Virus record (IMG/VR): IMGVR_UViG_3300046804_000446
Coordinates: 1 to 38,492 of that record
Direction: 5' to 3' (one strand)
DNA: 38,492 nucleotides
Source: a virus
The notes under the pieces were generated by a model, which was not told the origin of the DNA, did not search any database, and saw nothing but the letters and a program-made list of their open reading frames with translations. Within the stretch, counting starts at the first letter, position 1. Every line of letters starts with the position of its first letter. Of this stretch, positions 35,576 through 38,492 are shown piece after piece. The translations under genes were made by a program, and so were the position numbers.

Positions 35576-35770
35576 ATGCCACTGGTCAAGCGCTCAAACG
35601 GTTGGTTCTGGGGGTCCAAAGGCCCGTTTGATTCCAAAGCCAAAGCGCTTGCCGTGGCTCGCGCGGCTTATGCGTCGGGTTACAAAGGGGAGTCCGCGGA
35701 AAAAAATTTTCTGGTGGAGGAAGGTACGCAAACAAAGCCTTTTTCCAGCGGCCAGCCAGAAAAAAAGTGA
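35576..35770 (+). CDS. Small conserved phage protein
   Basis: 64 residues, three bases after the previous stop. MPLVKRSNGWFWGSKGPFDS then KAKALAVARAAYASGYKG is a tight pattern: W-F-W-G-S-K-G-P-F-D then a helix. I recall many phages with a short protein starting LVKR-x-x-G-W-W-G-SKGPF. The C-terminus is polar and flexible (TQTKPFSSGQPEKK). Last gene of the rightward early unit; an 11-T run follows six bases downstream. Function unknown. Confidence 0.7.
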   Translation: MPLVKRSNGWFWGSKGPFDSKAKALAVARAAYASGYKGESAEKNFLVEEGTQTKPFSSGQPEKK

Positions 35771-36260
35771 CTTCAATTTTTTTTTTTAAGAATGCGTAGT
35801 GGCCCCCCCCCTCTCTCACACATGGTTAGTGAGTACTCACTGACCGAAAAGTTGGTTAGCGCTCACTTCGCCTACAGGCCGCGTGCATCCTAGGCGCGCC
35901 CACCGGCACCGCGCCAGCACCCACCGGCCAGCCCCGACGCCAGCCCCAGCGGCCACCAGCGCCAGCCCACCGGCCACACCGCGCCACCAGCCCACCAGCG
36001 CCAGCCCAGCGCCACCGGCCGCGCCACACGCGCCACCAGCCCCAGCGCTATAGCGTCGGCCACCGGCCACCGGCCAGCCCACCGGCCATCAGCGCTAGCG
36101 AATCGCAAACCCGGCCACCGCGCACCGGCCATACGCCAGCCCCGGCCACAATGCACACCAGCCCGGGCCATATGCACACCAGCGCCGGTTACCCGTGACA
36201 CGCACTAGGCCCGATGTCACGCGCGCCGACAATAGTGCAGTAAGCGCTCACTTACATCAC
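35771..36260. other. C-rich, T-poor non-coding region with palindromes
   Basis: No convincing gene in about 490 bases. Contains T11 (35777-35787), C9 (35803-35811), the palindrome AGTGAGTACTCACT (35828-35841), the repeat AGCGCTCACTT at 35858-35868 and again at 36243-36253, a 300-base stretch (about 35885-36195) built of imperfect CACCGGCCA, CCAGCGCC and CAGCCC units with very few T, and the palindrome-bearing CAGCGCTATAGCGT at 36043-36056 shared with the divergent control region. A reverse frame across it gives only Trp/Gly/Ala-rich sequence and is not a gene. Confidence 0.6.
35828..35841. promoter_or_regulatory. 14-base perfect palindrome, candidate operator
   Basis: AGTGAGTACTCACT is its own reverse complement; flanks GGT and ACC extend the symmetry with one mismatch. 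The half-site CTCACT recurs at 35862-35867 and 36247-36252, so several half-sites lie near one full site. A dimeric regulator could bind; the HTH protein of the leftward operon is a possible partner (inference). Confidence 0.5.
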
Positions 36261-36266
36261 AGGGTC

Positions 36267-36296
36267 AAAAAAACCCGGGAATTAACCCGGGCTTTT
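36267..36296 (-). terminator. Terminator of the second leftward operon
   Basis: CCCGGG (36274-36279) pairs with CCCGGG (36286-36291) around AATTAA. Leftward transcripts then read seven T (complement of A at 36267-36273), a strong intrinsic terminator. On the + strand the hairpin is followed only by CTTTTG, so rightward stopping would be weaker. It lies 13 bases past the end of the gene at 36309, so it ends the leftward operon. Confidence 0.78.
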
Positions 36297-36308
36297 GTCA
36301 CACCGCGA

Positions 36309-36506
36309 CTAGGTGGGCATGCGGTCAATCAAAGGCCAAAAATGCCACACGTCATGCCACACGCGCGCGCCGACGTCGTCTAAGGGTTCGAATTCGCCAA
36401 TGGCGCATGAAAACATGCCCACAAACCGGAACATGCGCGCCGGATTGCGGGTGTCGTCTAGCATGACGCCAATGGCGCCGGGTGTCGGGGCTTTAAAGTG
36501 CGTCAT
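36309..36506 (-). CDS. Small protein, unknown function
   Basis: 65 residues from ATG 36506 (GGGGGGAT upstream; earlier in-frame start at 36521). MTHFKAPTPGAIGVMLDDTR then RMFRFVGMFSCAIGEFEPLD and VWHDVWHFWPLIDR. A Trp/His-rich end is unusual. It overlaps the previous gene by 14 bases and is the last gene before the terminator. Function unknown. Confidence 0.55.
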   Translation of the reverse strand: MTHFKAPTPGAIGVMLDDTRNPARMFRFVGMFSCAIGEFEPLDDVGARVWHDVWHFWPLIDRMPT

Positions 36507-36738
36507 ACAAATCCCCCCCAAGCTTTTCCAGCGCGCTCAAGCTGTCAATCAAGGCAAAGCGCACACCGTCCAACACGTCAATGTGCGTGGAATTTTCTTT
36601 AGTCCGATTCATTTCATTAAAAAGCATCGCGACGGTTGACAGCACCGCGTTAATGCGCCGGGTTTCAAAATCTAGCGTGCGCACGGCCGAGCACACCGAC
36701 ACCGTCAATTTTTGCGTTTTGGTTTGCTTTTTTTCCAT
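36493..36738 (-). CDS. Small helical protein, unknown function
   Basis: 81 residues. Basic start MEKKQTKTQKLTVSVCSAVR, then a long helix RRINAVLSTVAMLFNEMNR and a second helix VRFALIDSLSALEKLGGDLY. No membrane or catalytic motif. Lies 11 bases after the Cys-rich protein gene in the same leftward operon. Function unknown. Confidence 0.6.
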   Translation of the reverse strand: MEKKQTKTQKLTVSVCSAVRTLDFETRRINAVLSTVAMLFNEMNRTKENSTHIDVLDGVRFALIDSLSALEKLGGDLYDAL

Positions 36739-36749
36739 GATGTAACCCT

Positions 36750-37433
36750 TTAAGCTTTTGCAATAGGAATGACGCGCCGTGCCTTAGCATCGGCCACACG
36801 TGCACGGGTTCCATGTGCCCGGAAACCGACGATAACGGCACGGTTTGCGCGCTGACATAGACCGCACGTCGCGCATGTCACGTCGTCGGATGTTTGCGCC
36901 GGGCAAACGACGATAGGCCGGCCTTCGGGTGTAGTGGAATGTTTTGGGGTGTCAATCGGGACCACGCACGTCAAGGGCAAGCCGGCATCGGCCAGCGCGT
37001 CGCATTCCCCGGCATCATCGGCGCTTAGGTTGACAGTAAAGCCCCAGCGCGTCGCATGTTGCGCCCATTCGATTGCTTCGGCCGATTTTTTGTGGGTGTA
37101 CGTAAAGCCCCGACGGCCGATGTTTGCGGCGACGATTTCCCCCAGCGCCACCGGATCGACGGTTTCACCCGCGCCGGGTAGATCCCCTGCAATATTGTGG
37201 CGCCACAGTGTGCCCGGGGGCAGTGCCCGGATAGCGTCGGCCACATCGGCCACACTAGAACCACGCGCGCCCACTTTGTCCCATACCATGCGGGTATGGA
37301 ACCCGGCATCGGCGTAGCATGACGTCCGATAGTGGGGGCAGGATTCGGGGCACGTTTCCCGCTCGGAATACGTGACGGGAATAGGTCCGGTTTTGGTGTT
37401 GCCCGATACGGGTACAAAGTGAATTTTCATCAT
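36750..37433 (-). CDS. Cys-rich conserved phage protein (DUF7227-like)
   Basis: 227 residues (226 if started at the second ATG; AGGA then CTAG before ATGATG). Starts with HFVPVSGNTKTGPIPVTYSE then CPESCPHYRTSCYADAGFH, a C-x3-C-x6-C cluster, followed by an alpha/beta body (TYTHKKSAEAIEWAQHATRW; VNLSADDAGECDALADAGLP), and a second cluster CPAQTSDDVTCATCGLCQRA. The two Cys clusters could hold zinc or an iron-sulfur centre. The layout recalls a barrel-like phage protein widespread in siphovirus early regions. No function is known to me. Confidence 0.8.
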   Translation of the reverse strand: MMKIHFVPVSGNTKTGPIPVTYSERETCPESCPHYRTSCYADAGFHTRMVWDKVGARGSSVADVADAIRALPPGTLWRHNIAGDLPGAGETVDPVALGEIVAANIGRRGFTYTHKKSAEAIEWAQHATRWGFTVNLSADDAGECDALADAGLPLTCVVPIDTPKHSTTPEGRPIVVCPAQTSDDVTCATCGLCQRANRAVIVGFRAHGTRARVADAKARRVIPIAKA

Positions 37434-37450
37434 CTAGTCCTATGATCAAT

Positions 37451-37543
37451 TTACAGAATGCCAAAAGCCCACAGCGCCAACGGCGCCAGCACGCACGCGG
37501 CCAGCGCTGCAGCTTGCACAATGTCACGTAGCAGCGCTTTCAT
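37451..37543 (-). CDS. 30-residue membrane peptide
   Basis: ATGA overlap with the previous gene; G-rich site upstream. The product is KALLRDIVQAAALAACVLAP then LALWAFGIL, a single hydrophobic span with a basic N-terminal edge. It mirrors the 36-residue peptide at 33902-34012: both are tiny, hydrophobic and translationally coupled to early genes. Too short to be certain. Confidence 0.5.
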   Translation of the reverse strand: MKALLRDIVQAAALAACVLAPLALWAFGIL

Positions 37544-37827
37544 ACTTGCCCCCCAGTTGCGCGCACAATGGCCGTGCGTGCGGCATGCAGTGCGTCGGCG
37601 CGCATGTCGTTTGCGTCGGTCAACATGCCCACAATGTCGCGCAGTGTTTCGAGCATGTCGGGCACAGCCGCGATTAGCTGCGCGTGTGCGTTTGTAGACT
37701 GCACGTCACCCTGCCATTCGGCGCGCGCTACGTGCCCATAATCGGCGCTTATGACCGGGTGACGCGTGGTAAACCCGTCGGCGGGAAACGTGACAGCCCA
37801 TAGGCCCAGTGTTTTGCGATTCATCAT
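37540..37827 (-). CDS. Small conserved protein, first gene of the second leftward operon
   Basis: 95 residues. MMNRKTLGLWAVTFPADGFT, a Gly/His stretch, and then NAHAQLIAAVPDMLETLRDI, the N-A-x-x-I-A-A-x-P-x-x-L-E-x-L pattern frequent in short phage proteins, followed by ADALHAARTAIVRATGG. The start has CTAGATGATGA with G-rich bases before it, as at the other two leftward starts. Function unknown. Confidence 0.7.
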   Translation of the reverse strand: MMNRKTLGLWAVTFPADGFTTRHPVISADYGHVARAEWQGDVQSTNAHAQLIAAVPDMLETLRDIVGMLTDANDMRADALHAARTAIVRATGGQV

Positions 37828-37863
37828 CTAGCCCCATCAAAGCCGCAACATTACGGCCGCGCC

Positions 37864-37873
37864 AGTGTAACGC
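37864..37873 (-). promoter_or_regulatory. Promoter-like motif of the second leftward operon
   Basis: GCGTTACACT on the - strand (37873-37864) lies about 37 bases before the start of the operon. The identical decamer stands before the main leftward operon (34266-34257). It contains TACACT as a -10-like hexamer; TTG-containing bases lie about 18 upstream but are a weak -35. Shared sequence and position suggest co-control. Confidence 0.35.
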
Positions 37874-37920
37874 TAGCACATCGTAACGCACAAGCCCCAA
37901 CGCTATTAGGACAAACCCGA

Positions 37921-38325
37921 ATGCCAAGCATGCCACCGCCACAGTGCGACGCGCCCCGATGCAAAGCGCCGGCCGTGCCGCATTCCCGATTCTGTATAGA
38001 GCATGCGCCAGCACGCGCACCAGCACCAAGCAAGGCCGACGGCGCTGCATATAAGACAACAGCATGGGCCCAGCTAAGGGCCGCGCAGCTATCCCGTGCG
38101 CCATTGTGTGCCGGGTGTCAAACCATGGGCATAGTGCGCGCGGCCACCGTCGTGGACCACGTGTTTCCATGGCGCGCCATCGGACCCCATGCTTTCCGGT
38201 CCAACCGGTTCCAATCCCTATGCCCCGAGTGCCACAGCCTGAAAACGGCGCTGGAAAGCCGGGGCACGTGCAGGGAATTCGGGGTTAGAGACTGGGCGCT
38301 GGCCGACTATCCCGGCACCACATAG
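37921..38325 (+). CDS. HNH endonuclease next to the packaging genes
   Basis: 134 residues. An N-terminal Cys/His cluster (CDAPRC, then SRFCIEH) is followed by a second zinc pair LCAGCQ and the HNH core: ATVVDHVFPWRAIG (D-H, catalytic His) and NRFQSLCPECHSLKT (N and C-x2-C-H). HNH proteins of this type lie beside the terminase in HK97-like phages and help cut DNA during packaging. It is the first gene of a rightward unit that would continue past the edge into the small terminase. Upstream 90 bases hold the divergent leftward promoter motif. Confidence 0.88.
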   Translation: MPSMPPPQCDAPRCKAPAVPHSRFCIEHAPARAPAPSKADGAAYKTTAWAQLRAAQLSRAPLCAGCQTMGIVRAATVVDHVFPWRAIGPHAFRSNRFQSLCPECHSLKTALESRGTCREFGVRDWALADYPGTT

Positions 38326-38340
38326 GCCGCGGCCACCGCG

Positions 38341-38447
38341 CGGTCATATAAATCAAGCACTTAGCACGCACACCGCATGCGCCGGGGCACGTGTGCCATG
38401 CATCCTATTGATTGATCGTCGGTCAATAAAATCAAGCACTTACACGC
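38341..38447. repeat. Pair of about 28-base direct repeats after the HNH gene
   Basis: First copy 38341-38369, second 38420-38447. They share CGGTCA, then AAATCAAGCACTTA exactly (38350-38363 and 38429-38442, 79 bases apart), then CACGC, with small changes between. A short inverted repeat GGCAC-GT-GTGCC lies between them. Position beside packaging genes makes a terminase-recognition or cos/pac-like site possible, but regulatory sites for the next gene are equally possible. Confidence 0.55.
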
Positions 38448-38492
38448 GCTTGCTCATGCTTTGCGCGCACTATCGGCCGCATGCGTGTGATT

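Noticed and set aside
35890-36201. 103-codon - strand frame in the C-rich block
   Set aside because: Product is Trp/Gly/Ala/Arg low complexity, as expected from CCAxCC repeats on the other strand; no ribosome site.
37706-38170. 154-codon - strand frame across the HNH start
   Set aside because: Antisense to the well-supported HNH gene and to the end of the operon; no protein pattern.

Overview
The window is most of the genome of a long-tailed (siphovirus-type) double-stranded DNA phage of the HK97/lambda assembly type, or a prophage-like copy of one. Evidence for this is the block order terminase, HK97-type portal, prohead protease, HK97-fold major capsid protein, connectors, tail tube, frameshifted tail chaperones, lambda-H-type tape measure and lambda-J-type tip protein. 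The first gene is cut by the left edge (the terminase lacks its Walker A end). The right edge stops just after an HNH gene where a small terminase gene would be expected, so the contig probably continues or wraps. No integrase, tRNA, rRNA, CRISPR or insertion sequence was seen. A GH24 lysozyme without a cell-wall-binding domain and a J-like tip suggest a Gram-negative host; a freshwater or wastewater betaproteobacterium is only a guess.

Layout. (1) 0-27.4 kb, + strand: packaging and head (terminase, portal, protease, TWO tandem major capsid paralogues), neck, TWO tandem tail-tube paralogues, chaperones G and G-T joined by a clear -1 frameshift signal, tape measure, tail tip (including an acetyltransferase-like gene), two adhesins with collagen-like repeats and self-cleaving S74 chaperones, then membrane proteins, a holin candidate, lysozyme and a glycosyltransferase with TPR repeats. 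A UUCG-loop terminator at 27.5 kb ends this unit. (2) 34.2-27.5 kb, - strand: a tightly overlapped early operon with an HTH protein, MazG-like enzyme, a sigma-region-4 protein, NinB, two nuclease-like proteins, ERF annealing protein, YqaJ exonuclease, SSB, a further PD-(D/E)xK protein and many small proteins. (3) 34.4-35.8 kb, + strand: a DUF1376-type replication protein gene with iteron-like repeats inside it, a helical protein and a small conserved protein. (4) 35.8-36.3 kb: a non-coding, strongly C-rich, palindrome-bearing stretch ended by a terminator. (5) 37.8-36.3 kb, - strand: a second early operon around a Cys-rich conserved phage protein. (6) 37.9-38.5 kb: an HNH gene and a pair of about 28-base direct repeats.

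How it works together. Two leftward operons start at the same 10-base motif (GCGTTACACT on the - strand) and probably act early: recombination/replication proteins (ERF, YqaJ exonuclease, SSB, NinB) plus DNA and nucleotide enzymes. The rightward replication gene leaves from the same divergent region. The late unit runs from the HNH/terminase through lysis. The most unusual traits are the parallel duplication of the head and tail building blocks (capsid and tail tube), competing RNA hairpins between the two capsid genes, a Cys in place of the catalytic Asp in the lysozyme, an internal ribosome site inside the sigma-like gene that would release a domain also found as a free-standing paralogue, and several membrane peptides of 30-50 residues.
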